Counted from the first letter of the stretch, positions 46,455-55,740 are shown. The stretch: DNA of 64,000 nucleotides from Mesorhizobium sp. B2-1-8 (GCF_006442545.2 NZ_CP083952.1:806001-870000), one strand, 5' to 3'. The notes: a model not told the origin generated them from the letters alone. Numbers and translations: made by a program.

Positions 46455-46778
46455 ATGACGGCCAAGAAGCCTCCGCACGCCTATGACCCGAAACCGGTCC
46501 TCGATCTCATCGCCAGCATCGAGGCCGACCTGCAACGCCTGAAAGGCCTGGTCGAGCAACAGGTCGAGAAATTCGACCCCGCCAACCCGCACAACAAGGC
46601 GCCGGACGGCAAGCTGACCGAGGAAGGCGTCGAGTGCTGCTACCGCATGTTCGACGAAGGCAAGTCGCGCTATTCGGTGGCCCAGCAGATGAAGATCTCG
46701 TTCGCCGCCGCCACGCATCGGTTCAACAGCTGGCGCAAGCTGGGCGGGACAAAAAGGCAGCGGACGTTGTTGGGTTGA
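46455..46778 (+). CDS. Hypothetical protein with helix-turn-helix-like C-terminus
   Basis: A 107-residue soluble protein. An N-terminal helical segment (PVLDLIASIEADLQRLKGLV) is followed by a polar linker and a C-terminal part, YRMFDEGKSRYSVAQQMKIS then FAAATHRFNSWRKLGG, resembling a helix-turn-helix. ATG 46455 follows AAAGGAACGA; an upstream start at 46407 lacks a ribosome site. Divergent from mbfA and possibly affected by the same ICE, though the spacing favours mbfA. Function unknown. Confidence 0.65.
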   Translation: MTAKKPPHAYDPKPVLDLIASIEADLQRLKGLVEQQVEKFDPANPHNKAPDGKLTEEGVECCYRMFDEGKSRYSVAQQMKISFAAATHRFNSWRKLGGTKRQRTLLG

Positions 46779-46800
46779 ATTGCGATACGCTGGCGGGACA

Positions 46801-46960
46801 GCGCCCCCCTCTGGCCTGCCGGCCATCTCCCCCTCAAGGGGGGAGATCGGATGTCACGACGGCTTTCGCCAATTTTCAACGCCGGAAAAAAGTGCCGCGA
46901 TCGGAGCTGCCAATCTCCCCCCTCGAGGGGGAGATGCCCGGCAGGGCAGAGGGGGGCGCT
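46801..46960. repeat. Type-2 intergenic palindromic repeat
   Basis: A 160-bp copy in the 314-bp gap before the dehydratase: arms GCGCCCCCCTCTGGCCTGCC and GGCAGGGCAGAGGGGGGCGC, inner ATCTCCCCCTCAAGGGGGGA, core CTTTCGCCAAT. Nothing else was seen in the gap. Confidence 0.85.
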
Positions 46961-47092
46961 GTCCCGCCGGCATCGCTGGCTACATTTGTATCTTGATCAC
47001 AATCGCTAAATTTGTCCCGGTCACATCTTTTCGTTGGCATCGCGAGAGCCTTTCCGTGCACCATGGCCGGATCGCATCGCCACAGGATCGCC

Positions 47093-48067
47093 ATGACCAC
47101 CCCTCCCGGCATCGCCGACATCCACGCCGCCGCCGCGCGCCTTTCGGGCCTGATCGTCGAGACACCGCTCATCGAATCGCAGGAGCTGAACCGGCGCTTC
47201 GGCGGCCGCATCCTGTTCAAGCCGGAGACGCTGCAGCGCACCGGCTCGTTCAAGTTCCGCGGCGCCTACAACAAGCTGTCCTCGCTGAGCGAGGCGGAGC
47301 GCTCCCGTGGCGTCGTCGCCTTTTCCTCGGGCAACCATGCGCAAGGCGTGGCGGCTTCCGCCGCCATGTTCGGCGTCAAGGCGGTCATCGCCATGCCGGC
47401 GGATGCGCCTGACATGAAGATCGCCAATGTCCGCAAGATGGGCGCCGAGGTGGTGCCCTTCGACCGTTTCAAGGACGACCGCATGACGGTGGTTCGCCCC
47501 TATCTCGACAAGGGCATGGCGCTGGTGCCGCCCTTCGACGATCCGGCCATCATCGCCGGACAGGGCACGATCGGACTGGAGCTGGTCAAGCAGGCGCGGG
47601 CGCTGGGTGTATCGCTCAACGCGGTCGTCGTCCCCTGTGGCGGCGGCGGCCTGACCAGCGGCATTTCCGTCGCGGTCAAGGATGCCTCGCCCGGCACCGC
47701 GATCTGGGCGGTCGAGCCCGAGCATTTCGACGACACGCGCCGCTCGCTGGCGGCGGGCGCCAGGGTTTCGAACGAGCCGGGCCACAGTTCGATCTGCGAC
47801 GCGATCCTGACCGCCGAGCCGGGCGTCATCACCTTCGAGATCAACCGCCGCAACCTCACCGGCGCCATCGCGGTCTCCGACAAGGCGACCGCACAGGCGA
47901 TGCGCGACGCCATGGCCTACCTGAAGCTGGTGGTCGAGCCCGGCGGCTGCGTCGCGCTCGCGGCGCTGTCATCGGGCGAGATCGAGCTGTCGGGCAAATG
48001 CGTCGCCGTGGTGCTGTCCGGCGGCAATGTCGATTTCGCCACCTATGCCGGGATTATGGCGGCGTAG
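47093..48067 (+). CDS. Threonine/serine dehydratase-like PLP enzyme
   Basis: A 324-residue fold-type II PLP enzyme. The PLP lysine is K54 in TGSFKFRGAYN, with the SSGNHAQGVAASA loop and the glycine-rich VPCGGGGLTSGI. The short length with no C-terminal ACT domain fits catabolic threonine dehydratase, serine racemase or hydroxyaspartate dehydratase rather than biosynthetic IlvA. ATG 47093 follows AGGA; ATG 47063 upstream is an alternative. Substrate unproven. Confidence 0.86.
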   Translation: MTTPPGIADIHAAAARLSGLIVETPLIESQELNRRFGGRILFKPETLQRTGSFKFRGAYNKLSSLSEAERSRGVVAFSSGNHAQGVAASAAMFGVKAVIAMPADAPDMKIANVRKMGAEVVPFDRFKDDRMTVVRPYLDKGMALVPPFDDPAIIAGQGTIGLELVKQARALGVSLNAVVVPCGGGGLTSGISVAVKDASPGTAIWAVEPEHFDDTRRSLAAGARVSNEPGHSSICDAILTAEPGVITFEINRRNLTGAIAVSDKATAQAMRDAMAYLKLVVEPGGCVALAALSSGEIELSGKCVAVVLSGGNVDFATYAGIMAA

Positions 48068-48092
48068 GGCGGCGGGCTTGGCGAGGACCTCG

Positions 48093-49229
48093 TCAGTCCA
48101 GCGTGCGCCTGAAGCGCACCAGCGCCACGCCGGCGAACAGCGCGACGAAGACCACCAGCCAGCCGATCTCGGTCGCCACCGCCGGCAGTTGGGCGCCCTT
48201 GAGCATCACCGCGCGGGTGATGCGCAGGAAATGCGTCAGCGGAAAAATCTCGCCGAAGGTCTGTGCCCAGTCCGGCATGCCGCGATAGGGGAACATGAAG
48301 CCAGACAGCATGATCGAGGGCAGGAAGAAGAAGAAGGTGAGCTGAAGCGCCTGCATCTGCGTGCGCGCGATGGTCGAGATCGTGTAGCCGAGCAGCACCA
48401 GCGACAGCACGAACACCAGCACCGCCGACAGAAGCAGCGTCATCGAGCCGGTGAACGGGATGGCGAACAGAAGCTTCGACGCCGCCAGCACCACCACCAC
48501 CTGCACCGCCCCGACCGCCAGGTAGGGCAGCACCTTGCCCATCATGATCTCCAGCGGGCTCGACGGCATCGCCAAGAGGTTCTCCATCGTGCCGCGCTCG
48601 GTCTCGCGCGTCAGCGCGATCGAGGTCATCATCACCATGGTCATCTGCAGGATGACGCCGAGCAGGCCGGGCACGATGTTGTATTGCGAGATGCCTTCGG
48701 GATTGTAGCGCCGGTGGACGACGACATCGAGCTGTCCCCTGGCGGCCTCGGCGGCGGCTTCCTGCATGCCCTGCGCTCTCAGCAGCGCCTGGCCGGCGAT
48801 GGTGCCGAGCGTGGAGATGGCGCCACTGGCGACCGCCGGATCGGTGGCGTCGGCCTCGATCAGGATCTGCGGCTTGTCGCCGCGCTCGACACGCCGGGCG
48901 AAGTCGGCGGGGATGGTGACGACGAAGGCGACGTCGCCCCGCGCCATCAGGAACTCGGCCTCGTCGGCGCTCCGCGCGACATGATCGAAGCGGTAATAGC
49001 CGGTGGTCTGCAGCGCCGAGACCATGGCACGGGTGTAGGGATCGCTGCTGGTCGCCACCAGTGCCGCCGGCAGGCTTTTCGGGTCGTTGTTGATGGCGTA
49101 GCCGAACAGCACGAGCTGGATCAGCGGCACGCCCAGCATCATGGCGAAGGTGATGCGGTCGCGCCGCATCTGGATGAATTCCTTGATCAGCAGGGCGCCG
49201 AGCCTGGCGAAGGAAAAGACGCTGTTCAT
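48093..49229 (-). CDS. ABC-2 type permease (YbhR/YbhS-like)
   Basis: A 378-residue inner-membrane permease of the ABC-2 family. One N-terminal transmembrane segment (FAMMLGVPLIQLVLFGYAI), a large periplasmic loop (about 60-190), then five C-terminal segments starting near IVPGLLGVILQMTMVMMTSI. It ends in FFLPSIMLSGFMFPYRGMP and the C-terminal helix. Related to E. coli YbhR/YbhS drug exporters, but there is only one permease gene here, so it likely forms a homodimer. Coupled by ATGA to the ATPase gene. Confidence 0.92.
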   Translation of the reverse strand: MNSVFSFARLGALLIKEFIQMRRDRITFAMMLGVPLIQLVLFGYAINNDPKSLPAALVATSSDPYTRAMVSALQTTGYYRFDHVARSADEAEFLMARGDVAFVVTIPADFARRVERGDKPQILIEADATDPAVASGAISTLGTIAGQALLRAQGMQEAAAEAARGQLDVVVHRRYNPEGISQYNIVPGLLGVILQMTMVMMTSIALTRETERGTMENLLAMPSSPLEIMMGKVLPYLAVGAVQVVVVLAASKLLFAIPFTGSMTLLLSAVLVFVLSLVLLGYTISTIARTQMQALQLTFFFFLPSIMLSGFMFPYRGMPDWAQTFGEIFPLTHFLRITRAVMLKGAQLPAVATEIGWLVVFVALFAGVALVRFRRTLD

Positions 49230-50146
49230 GCCATGTTGTCCTTCGATCCCGACATGAACTGGATGAAGACGTCCTCCAGGCTGGTTTCGCCGGGCTTCAC
49301 GGTCACGCCCTTGTGCTCTTTCTCGACATCGGCAAGGGCAGCCTCGAGCTTCTTGCGGTCGGAACCGACGACATGCAGCGTGGCGCCGAACGGCGCCACC
49401 TGATCGACGCCGGGGCGGCCTTGCAGCGCTTGCGCCACCTCGTCGAGCCGCGGACCCTGCAGCACGAACGTGGTCAGGCCCGCATTCTTCACCACCTCGG
49501 CGACGGTGCCGGTGGCCAGCATCTTGCCATAGGAGATGTAGCTGATGCGGTGGCAGCGCTCGGCCTCGTCCATGTAATGGGTGGAGACCAGCACGGTGAG
49601 CCCGCCGCTGGCCAGGCGATGGATCTCGTCCCAGAACTCGCGCCGCGCCTTCGGATCGACGCCGGCCGTCGGCTCGTCGAGCAGAAGCAGTTTCGGCTTG
49701 TGCATGATGCAGGCGGCCAGCGCCAGCCGCTGCTTCCAGCCGCCGGACAAGGTGCCGGCCAGCTGGTTGCGGCGCGTCGCCAGGCCAAGATCCTCCAATG
49801 TCCCGGCGACATACTCCTCGACCGGCTTCAGCCGGTAGAGTCGCGCCACGAATTCGAGGTTTTCGCCGATCGTCAGATCCTCGTAGAACGAGAATTTCTG
49901 CGTCATGTAGCCGACTTCGCGCTTGATCCTGAGACTGTCGGTGCGGATGTTGAAGCCCAGCACCGTGCCTTCGCCTTCGTCCGGTGTCAGCAGGCCGCAC
50001 ATGATGCGGATGGTGGTGGTCTTGCCCGAGCCGTTGGGGCCGAGGAAGCCGACGATCTCGCCCTCGGCGACCGACATGGTCACGTGGTCGACGACAGTCT
50101 TGTCGCCGAAGCGCTTGACCAAGCCGTGAACGTCGATGGCGTTCAT
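49226..50146 (-). CDS. ABC transporter ATP-binding protein (YbhF-like half)
   Basis: A 306-residue ATPase: Walker A GPNGSGKTT (about 37-45), Q-loop YMTQKFSFYEDLTIGENL, signature LSGGWKQRLALA, Walker B LLLLDEPTAGVDP and switch STHYMDEAE. The C-terminal 80 residues form the extra domain of DrrA/YbhF-type exporters. E. coli YbhF has two ATPase units; this has one. Energises the permease next to it. ATGA overlaps on both sides. Confidence 0.93.
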   Translation of the reverse strand: MNAIDVHGLVKRFGDKTVVDHVTMSVAEGEIVGFLGPNGSGKTTTIRIMCGLLTPDEGEGTVLGFNIRTDSLRIKREVGYMTQKFSFYEDLTIGENLEFVARLYRLKPVEEYVAGTLEDLGLATRRNQLAGTLSGGWKQRLALAACIMHKPKLLLLDEPTAGVDPKARREFWDEIHRLASGGLTVLVSTHYMDEAERCHRISYISYGKMLATGTVAEVVKNAGLTTFVLQGPRLDEVAQALQGRPGVDQVAPFGATLHVVGSDRKKLEAALADVEKEHKGVTVKPGETSLEDVFIQFMSGSKDNMA

Positions 50147-51096
50147 TTTCCCATATCCGCGAGATCGACATCGACGATCTGGCCGGGCTGCAGCGGGCCT
50201 GCATCGCCCTCCGGCCGCGCCTCGACGAGGTAGACCAGCTTCTGCCGGTTTTCCAAGGAGTAGATCACCGGCGGGGTGAATTCGGGATCGGGCGAGATAT
50301 AGCTGACGCGCGCCTTCACGTCCGGGCCGCAGCCGTCGCAATGGACGCTGAGCAGGCTGCCAACCTTGACCGAGGAGAAGGCCGTCTCCGGTATGTAGAC
50401 GCTGAGCTTCACGGCGCCGTCGGGAAGCACCGAGATGACAGGCGCGGTCGGACCCGCCGTGTCGCCGGGATTGCGGATGACGTCGTTGACCCGGCCGGGC
50501 GAAGGGGCGGCGAGGGTGCGCTTGGACAGGCGCCATTGCGCCTGTTCCAGCTCCGCCCGCGCCTGCTTGACCTGGTTGTCGGCGGCCTTGATCGTCTCGG
50601 TCCGCGCCGGCAGGCCACCGACGGCGAGATTGGCCTGCGCCTGGCCGACCTGGGCGTTGGCGGTTTCCAGCGTCGCCGAGGCGGTGTCATAGTCCGCTTG
50701 GGTGCCGGTACCGCGCTTGAACAGATCGGCGGCGCGGTCGTATTTGCGCTTGGCGTCGTCGGCCTGCGCCTTGGCCATGTCGACCTGGGCTCTGAGCGCT
50801 GCGATTTCTTCCGGCCGCTTGCCGACCTGCAGGTCGGCAAGTTGCGCCTGCGCCTGGGCGAGGGCCGCCTGCGCTTGCGCCACCGCGATCTTGGCGTCGG
50901 CGTTTTCGAGTGTCACCACAATGGCTCCCGGCGTGACGCGGTCGCCGCGCTTGACCATCACCGTCTCGACCTGCGCCACCTCGATCGGCGCAAGGAGCAC
51001 GTAATCGCCCTCGACATAACCGACGGCGAGCGGTGCCGCCGGCGCGCAGGCACCAAACAGTTGGGCGGCGAGCGGCAGCGAACACAGAAAGCTCAT
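50143..51096 (-). CDS. HlyD-family membrane-fusion subunit of the exporter
   Basis: A 317-residue periplasmic adaptor. N-terminal signal or anchor sequence (MSFLCSLPLAAQLFGACAPA; the cysteine at 17 may be lipidated), biotinyl-lipoyl-like halves (VKRGDRVTPGAIVVTLENAD), a long coiled-coil hairpin (about 75-190, rich in AQAQAALAQAQAQ) and a beta-barrel end. Links the inner-membrane ABC exporter to an outer-membrane channel. YbhG-like. Coupled by ATGA to the TetR gene upstream. Confidence 0.92.
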   Translation of the reverse strand: MSFLCSLPLAAQLFGACAPAAPLAVGYVEGDYVLLAPIEVAQVETVMVKRGDRVTPGAIVVTLENADAKIAVAQAQAALAQAQAQLADLQVGKRPEEIAALRAQVDMAKAQADDAKRKYDRAADLFKRGTGTQADYDTASATLETANAQVGQAQANLAVGGLPARTETIKAADNQVKQARAELEQAQWRLSKRTLAAPSPGRVNDVIRNPGDTAGPTAPVISVLPDGAVKLSVYIPETAFSSVKVGSLLSVHCDGCGPDVKARVSYISPDPEFTPPVIYSLENRQKLVYLVEARPEGDAGPLQPGQIVDVDLADMGK

Positions 51097-51797
51097 TGTC
51101 CCGATCCCTTCATCCCTGCCGCCTTTCGGGCGGCCAGTATGGCGCCGAGGTTGTCCGTGGTGACCTCCACCACCTTGGCGGCCTCTGCGGCACCGATGTC
51201 GTGCCAGCCCATGCGGCGCATCACCGCCTCGCGGCCGATGCGGAAATAGATGACCTGGCCGATCAGCGTGAACACGGTGAGCCGGGTCCGTTCGCTTTCG
51301 GCCGGCTCGCCGGTGGCCTGCTCCCAGATCAGGCACAGCCGGCGATGCGTCGGCTCGAAGACGCCTTCATAGATGCGGTCGAGCGCCGCCGTCGGATGCG
51401 ACAGCTCACGCAGCACGAACTGCACGATCTCTCCGGCCTGCGGGCTGGCAACGACAAAGCCGACCATCCGCTCCAGGGCCGCGAAGAGCTGCGCCCGCGC
51501 CGCCTCCGGGTCGCTTGCCGTCGCGGCCTGTCCATTGCCGAGCGCCTGGCCGGCGACCGCCTCAATGGTCTCGACGATAAAGTCGGCGGCAGCGGTGCGA
51601 AGACCTTCCTTGCCGCCGAAATGATAGGCGATCGAGCCGATATTGGCCCCCGCCTCGGCCGCGATCTCTCGCGTCGAGGTGCCGTCGAATCCTTGCCGCC
51701 CGAACAGTTTCAGCGCCGCCCGGACGAGCGCGGCACGCGTCAGCTCAGCCGGCGATGCCGCGCGGCGGGGCGTCTTGGCGTTCGGCAATTTGGTCAT
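51093..51797 (-). CDS. TetR-family regulator with DUF1956 (CecR-like)
   Basis: A 234-residue repressor. N-terminal helix-turn-helix (about 20-65; GFDGTSTREIAAEAGANIGSIAYHF) and a C-terminal DUF1956 domain as in E. coli CecR (YbiH), which controls the ybhGFSR exporter. ATG 51797 is chosen because upstream in-frame starts fall within the 28-bp palindrome that should be its operator. First gene of the TetR-HlyD-ATPase-permease operon, so it is probably autoregulated. Confidence 0.92.
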   Translation of the reverse strand: MTKLPNAKTPRRAASPAELTRAALVRAALKLFGRQGFDGTSTREIAAEAGANIGSIAYHFGGKEGLRTAAADFIVETIEAVAGQALGNGQAATASDPEAARAQLFAALERMVGFVVASPQAGEIVQFVLRELSHPTAALDRIYEGVFEPTHRRLCLIWEQATGEPAESERTRLTVFTLIGQVIYFRIGREAVMRRMGWHDIGAAEAAKVVEVTTDNLGAILAARKAAGMKGSGQ

Positions 51798-51803
51798 GGG
51801 CAA

Positions 51804-51831
51804 GACTTTAATCAATCGATTGATTAAAGTC
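51804..51831. promoter_or_regulatory. 28-bp perfect palindrome, probable TetR operator
   Basis: GACTTTAATCAATC followed directly by its exact reverse complement. It ends seven bases upstream of the TetR ATG and contains the core ATCAATCGATTGAT. Candidate autoregulatory operator of the exporter operon; it also lies upstream of the divergent CYTH gene. Confidence 0.85.
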
Positions 51832-51888
51832 AACTTGTGCGCGGCGCCGTCTTGCCATCGCGCGCGGCAACCGCTTTAGTGCGTGGCC

Positions 51889-52361
51889 ATGGGCAAGGAA
51901 ATCGAGCGCAAGTTCCTGGTCTCCAGCACCGCATGGCGAGATCTGGTGGAAGCGGATATCCGCATTCTCCAGTTCTATCTCGCCATGGCACCCGGACGAA
52001 CCGTCCGCATCCGCATCAGTGACGGAGCCTCGGCCAAACTGACGCTCAAATTCGGCAGCAGCGCGCGCGAGCGCGACGAATTCGAATATCCGATCCCGCT
52101 TGAGGAGGCGTGGAAATGCTGGACTTCGCCATCGGACGTGTCATCGACAAGACACGTCACCATGTTAGGCATCGCGGCTATCTCTATGAAGTCGATGTCT
52201 TTGGTGGCGCACTGGCGGGACTTGTGGTGGCCGAACTCGAGACTCCGGAAGACGTTCCGGACGAAATGCTGCCGGACTGGCTCGGCCGTGAAGTCACCGG
52301 CGATCAGAAGTTCTACAACGCGTCGCTCGCCCTCGGGGGGATACCGGAGATCGCCGCATGA
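51889..52361 (+). pseudogene. CYTH-domain protein (frameshifted)
   Basis: N-terminal part from ATG 51889 reads GKEIERKFLVSS (the ExExK metal/triphosphate motif) to FEYPIPLEEA. The rest continues in another frame from about 52113 (EMLDFAIGRVIDKTRHHVRH) and ends GGIPEIAA at 52361. One base lost in a G run near 52112 explains the break. Joined, it would be about 157 residues, the usual length for a class CYTH triphosphatase such as YgiF-like or inorganic triphosphatase. Overlaps the CHAD gene by ATGA, the usual functional partner. Decay or sequencing error. Confidence 0.82.
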
Positions 52362-53299
52362 GCTTTCGCATAGACCCGCGCATGCCGCTGACCGGCGAGG
52401 TCAGACGCATCCTTGCCGAGGAAATCGGCAAGGCCCTGCTGCATCTGGATGCGGCGCGCACACGGCCGGACCAGGGGCTGCACAAATGCCGCAAGCGGCT
52501 GAAGAGCGCGCGTGCCTTGCTGCGGCTCGTTCGTTCCGGAGACGAAACATTCTGCGCCACGGAAAACCAATGCTATCGCAATGTGGCGGCGCTGCTTGCC
52601 GGCCCGCGTGAGGCGACGGCGCTGATCGAAACCATCGACCGGCTGGCTGCGAGTTTCGCGAAGGAAAGCGCCGATGGCGGGCTCGATACCGTGCGCGACA
52701 GGCTCATCGCCCGCCAGCACGATTTGCATGAGGGCGCCGGGCTGCAGGCCGCGATCGGAGCGGCCACCGCGGCCTGCGAAGACGGCATGAAGCGCATCGA
52801 ATCCCTTGTCCTGCCCGACCAGCCGGAACAGGCCGCCGACGTGCTCGCCGAAGGCGCGCGCGCCACCTTGCGCCGTGCCAGGAAGGCGCTCGACAAGGCA
52901 GGCGCACACGGCGAGGCCAACGATTTCCACGACCTGCGCAAGGCGGCCAAGACGCATGGCATGCACCTGTCGCTGCTTGGCAGGCTGTGGCCGACGCCGA
53001 TCAAGGCGCGGCGCAAGGCCGTCGATGAACTGGGCGAACGGCTCGGCGAACTGCATGACGTGTTCGTCATGCGTGCGCTGCTCGAGGCGGACAGCGAGCC
53101 GCTTGGGCCGCCCGAGGATACGAAACTTCTCGGCAAGCTGCTCAAGCGCTCGGAAAAGGGCCTGAAGAAGGCGTGCCTTGCCGAGGCGGCCGAACTGTTC
53201 GGCGACAGCCCGAAGCGCTCGACGAAGATGCTTGCCCGCAAGGCCCGCGACGATCTTGCCGGCGCGGCGCAGGAAGACGCGAACGCGACGGTGGGCTGA
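52358..53299 (+). CDS. CHAD-domain protein
   Basis: A 313-residue helical protein of the CHAD family (conserved histidine alpha-helical domain), which binds polyphosphate. Basic, His-containing helices: LHKCRKRLKSARALLRLVRS near the N-terminus and DFHDLRKAAKTHGMHLSLLG in the second half. Commonly fused or adjacent to CYTH domains; here the pair is coupled by ATGA. Probably involved in polyphosphate or triphosphate handling; the exact role is unknown. Confidence 0.9.
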   Translation: MSFRIDPRMPLTGEVRRILAEEIGKALLHLDAARTRPDQGLHKCRKRLKSARALLRLVRSGDETFCATENQCYRNVAALLAGPREATALIETIDRLAASFAKESADGGLDTVRDRLIARQHDLHEGAGLQAAIGAATAACEDGMKRIESLVLPDQPEQAADVLAEGARATLRRARKALDKAGAHGEANDFHDLRKAAKTHGMHLSLLGRLWPTPIKARRKAVDELGERLGELHDVFVMRALLEADSEPLGPPEDTKLLGKLLKRSEKGLKKACLAEAAELFGDSPKRSTKMLARKARDDLAGAAQEDANATVG

Positions 53300-53348
53300 T
53301 GCGCCAGTGCCTCCCGTTCCCGCCACCTCGTGCTAGTCACGCGTAGTC

Positions 53349-54176
53349 ATGACCCAGCCCGCCGACACGCTCCTAGACCGCATAGGCCGCTGGCTTGCCG
53401 GCCGGCTGCAGGAAGAATCATCGGGTTACGAGCCCTACACGCCTTCCGACGCCGAAACACTGCGCCGCACGCTGGAGCCGGGCGACATCCTGCTGATCGA
53501 GGGCAACCAGAAAATCTCGGCGGCGATCAAATACCTGACCCAGTCGACGTGGTCGCACGCGGCCTTCTATGTCGGCGACGCATTGGCCGAACCGGACGAC
53601 GGCTCGGAACGGCGGCGCCTGATCGAGGTTACGCTCGGCAGAGGCTGTGTCGCCGTGCCGCTGTCGCGGTACCGGAGCTACAACACCCGCATCTGCCGGG
53701 CGAGCGGCCTGACACCCGAAGACCGTGACAAGGTCGTTGCCTTCATGATCGGCAAGCTCGGCCTGAAATACGATCTCAAGAACATCTTCGACATGCTGCG
53801 CTATTTCCTGCCGGCGCCGCCGGTACCGGTGCGCTGGCGCCGCCGCATGCTGGCCTTCGGCTCCGGCAACCCGACCCGGGCGATCTGCTCGACGCTGATC
53901 GCCGAGGCTTACGGCCAGATCCGCTATCCGATCCTGCCCGACATTACCCACGCGCCCGGCCGCGCCTCGGCACAGTCGACCTATATGCGCAAGGAAATCC
54001 TGCACATTCGTCACCACTCGCTCTACACGCCGCGCGATTTCGACCTGTCGCCGTTTTTCCGCATCGTCAAGCCGACGCTGGAATATGGTTTCGACTACCG
54101 GCAAATGGTCTGGGACGACAAGGCAAGCACAGACGCCGCAGCCGCAAAGGCTGGCGCAACCGCGACGGACACGTGA
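53349..54176 (+). CDS. YiiX/YebB-like NlpC/P60 cysteine hydrolase
   Basis: A 275-residue protein of the DUF830/YiiX family, a permuted NlpC/P60 papain-like fold. The histidine is in STWSHAAFYVGD and the cysteine in TRAICSTLIAEAYG (permuted order, H first). No signal peptide. Members hydrolyse peptide or lipid substrates; the target is unknown. The start at ATG 53349 is typical of the family. It precedes the convergent adenylate cyclase. Confidence 0.85.
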   Translation: MTQPADTLLDRIGRWLAGRLQEESSGYEPYTPSDAETLRRTLEPGDILLIEGNQKISAAIKYLTQSTWSHAAFYVGDALAEPDDGSERRRLIEVTLGRGCVAVPLSRYRSYNTRICRASGLTPEDRDKVVAFMIGKLGLKYDLKNIFDMLRYFLPAPPVPVRWRRRMLAFGSGNPTRAICSTLIAEAYGQIRYPILPDITHAPGRASAQSTYMRKEILHIRHHSLYTPRDFDLSPFFRIVKPTLEYGFDYRQMVWDDKASTDAAAAKAGATATDT

Positions 54177-54252
54177 TGGCTTTCGGCCTAGGTCAGGACA
54201 CGCGGCCTACCGCTATCCGCCGAGGTGCAGGCGTTTCACATGGCGGCCTATG

Positions 54253-55629
54253 TCACGCCGGAACCGCAATAGAACCCTGGTTTTCGGCTCTGTGTTCGAC
54301 CCAGACATGGACCGGTTCGTCCCGGCCGCGGATGCTCATCGGTCCATGATCGCGCGCATTCAACGGTGTCGTGGGCGATTCCGCCTTCGCGGCCTCAATC
54401 AGTCGTGACCCAAAGCAAATATTCACCTGAAGCTCACGGCAGAGCGACTGCAAACGGCTGGCGACGTTGACGGTGTCGCCCACCACCGCGAAGGACAGAT
54501 TGCGCTCGCTGCCGACCGCGCCGATGACCACTGCGCCATATTGTGCACCGATCCGAACGTCCAGCGGCGGGTATCCCCTGGACACCCGCTGTACATTCCA
54601 GTCTTCGAGAGCGGCGACCATCGCTTCAGCGCATTGGATGGCCCGAGTCGCGTCGTCATGGCTGGCTTGCGGAACCCCGAATGTCGCCATGATGCAATCG
54701 CCGATATAGTTATCGACGGTGCCATGGTGGTCGAAAACGACTTGTTCCATGCGACGGTGGAACTGACGCAGAAGTTCGAACACTGCTTCGGCCGGATGAT
54801 CCTCGGAATAGTGTGTGAAGCCGACGATGTCGGCAAACAGCACCGCGATATCCTGCCGGCGGACCGGGCCGAAGGGCTCGTCATCGGTGGCGAGCTGGTC
54901 GACGACATTGGGCGAAAAATGCCGGGCGAGATTGGCGCGGGCGCGCTCTGCCTTGACGTAGTCCTCCGACAGATGTCGGGAACGAAAGACGACCAGCGCC
55001 ATGATCGCGCCGATAATCAGCACAACCAACACGTTGGTCGCCTGCGCAAATGTATCGACGAAATTGGCGTTGAGATAGAGGTTCAGTCGCTCTGTCATTG
55101 GCAGCGAATAGAGGTTCGTCGCCGGAATTACGGTTCCCGGATGAGAAATCACCCATCCCACCCCGATCGCCCATGTCAGGGCCGCGAGCGCGCCGAGATA
55201 GAGTGCCAATCGTGTTGAAAGGGTCAGAGCGCCAAGGCATACGAAAATCAGCAGGTATTTAAAGCTGCCCTCGCGCAGTTGCATCGCGGCCGGCGCGACC
55301 TCCAGGGAAAACGGGTTGGGCGTTATCAGCAGAACGGTCAACAGAATGATGTCCAGCGTACCGGCGAGGTAACCGATCCACCATCGCGCCGTGCGACGGC
55401 GAGCAAAGAGAAACTGGATCAGGCCGATGAGCTGGAACAGCACGAGGCCCGCCAGCACGAAGAGCAGCGAAGCATCCCAGCGGCTGGTCAATGAAAAGAA
55501 GCAGGAGATCACGGCGAGCGATGCCGTACGCGCCCAGAACTGTAATGCAGCACCCTGGCGTTCTGCACGCGCCCGCAAATTTTTCAGGCGCGAATAGCGG
55601 CGAAGTTCAAGTGTTGGCGCGGTCGACAT
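54253..55629 (-). CDS. Membrane-anchored class III adenylate/guanylate cyclase
   Basis: A 458-residue protein: five or six N-terminal transmembrane segments (about 30-225), a short helix, and a class III cyclase domain (about 245-430) with the first metal aspartate in VLFADIVGFTHYSEDH, the second in DNYIGDCIMATFG and the transition-state NVASRLQSL. Likely makes cAMP in response to a membrane signal. In the same window lies a cNMP-binding oxidoreductase, a possible but unproven target. Start ATG 55629. Confidence 0.92.
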   Translation of the reverse strand: MSTAPTLELRRYSRLKNLRARAERQGAALQFWARTASLAVISCFFSLTSRWDASLLFVLAGLVLFQLIGLIQFLFARRRTARWWIGYLAGTLDIILLTVLLITPNPFSLEVAPAAMQLREGSFKYLLIFVCLGALTLSTRLALYLGALAALTWAIGVGWVISHPGTVIPATNLYSLPMTERLNLYLNANFVDTFAQATNVLVVLIIGAIMALVVFRSRHLSEDYVKAERARANLARHFSPNVVDQLATDDEPFGPVRRQDIAVLFADIVGFTHYSEDHPAEAVFELLRQFHRRMEQVVFDHHGTVDNYIGDCIMATFGVPQASHDDATRAIQCAEAMVAALEDWNVQRVSRGYPPLDVRIGAQYGAVVIGAVGSERNLSFAVVGDTVNVASRLQSLCRELQVNICFGSRLIEAAKAESPTTPLNARDHGPMSIRGRDEPVHVWVEHRAENQGSIAVPA

Positions 55630-55740
55630 AGGATCACTTCGATTTCACGGGGACGTGTCACGCATTCGGCAAACCCGCCTTCTACAATCTGACAAATCAG
55701 TGAGCGAACTATATCATGAATGTGATTTCGTTTTTCTGTA

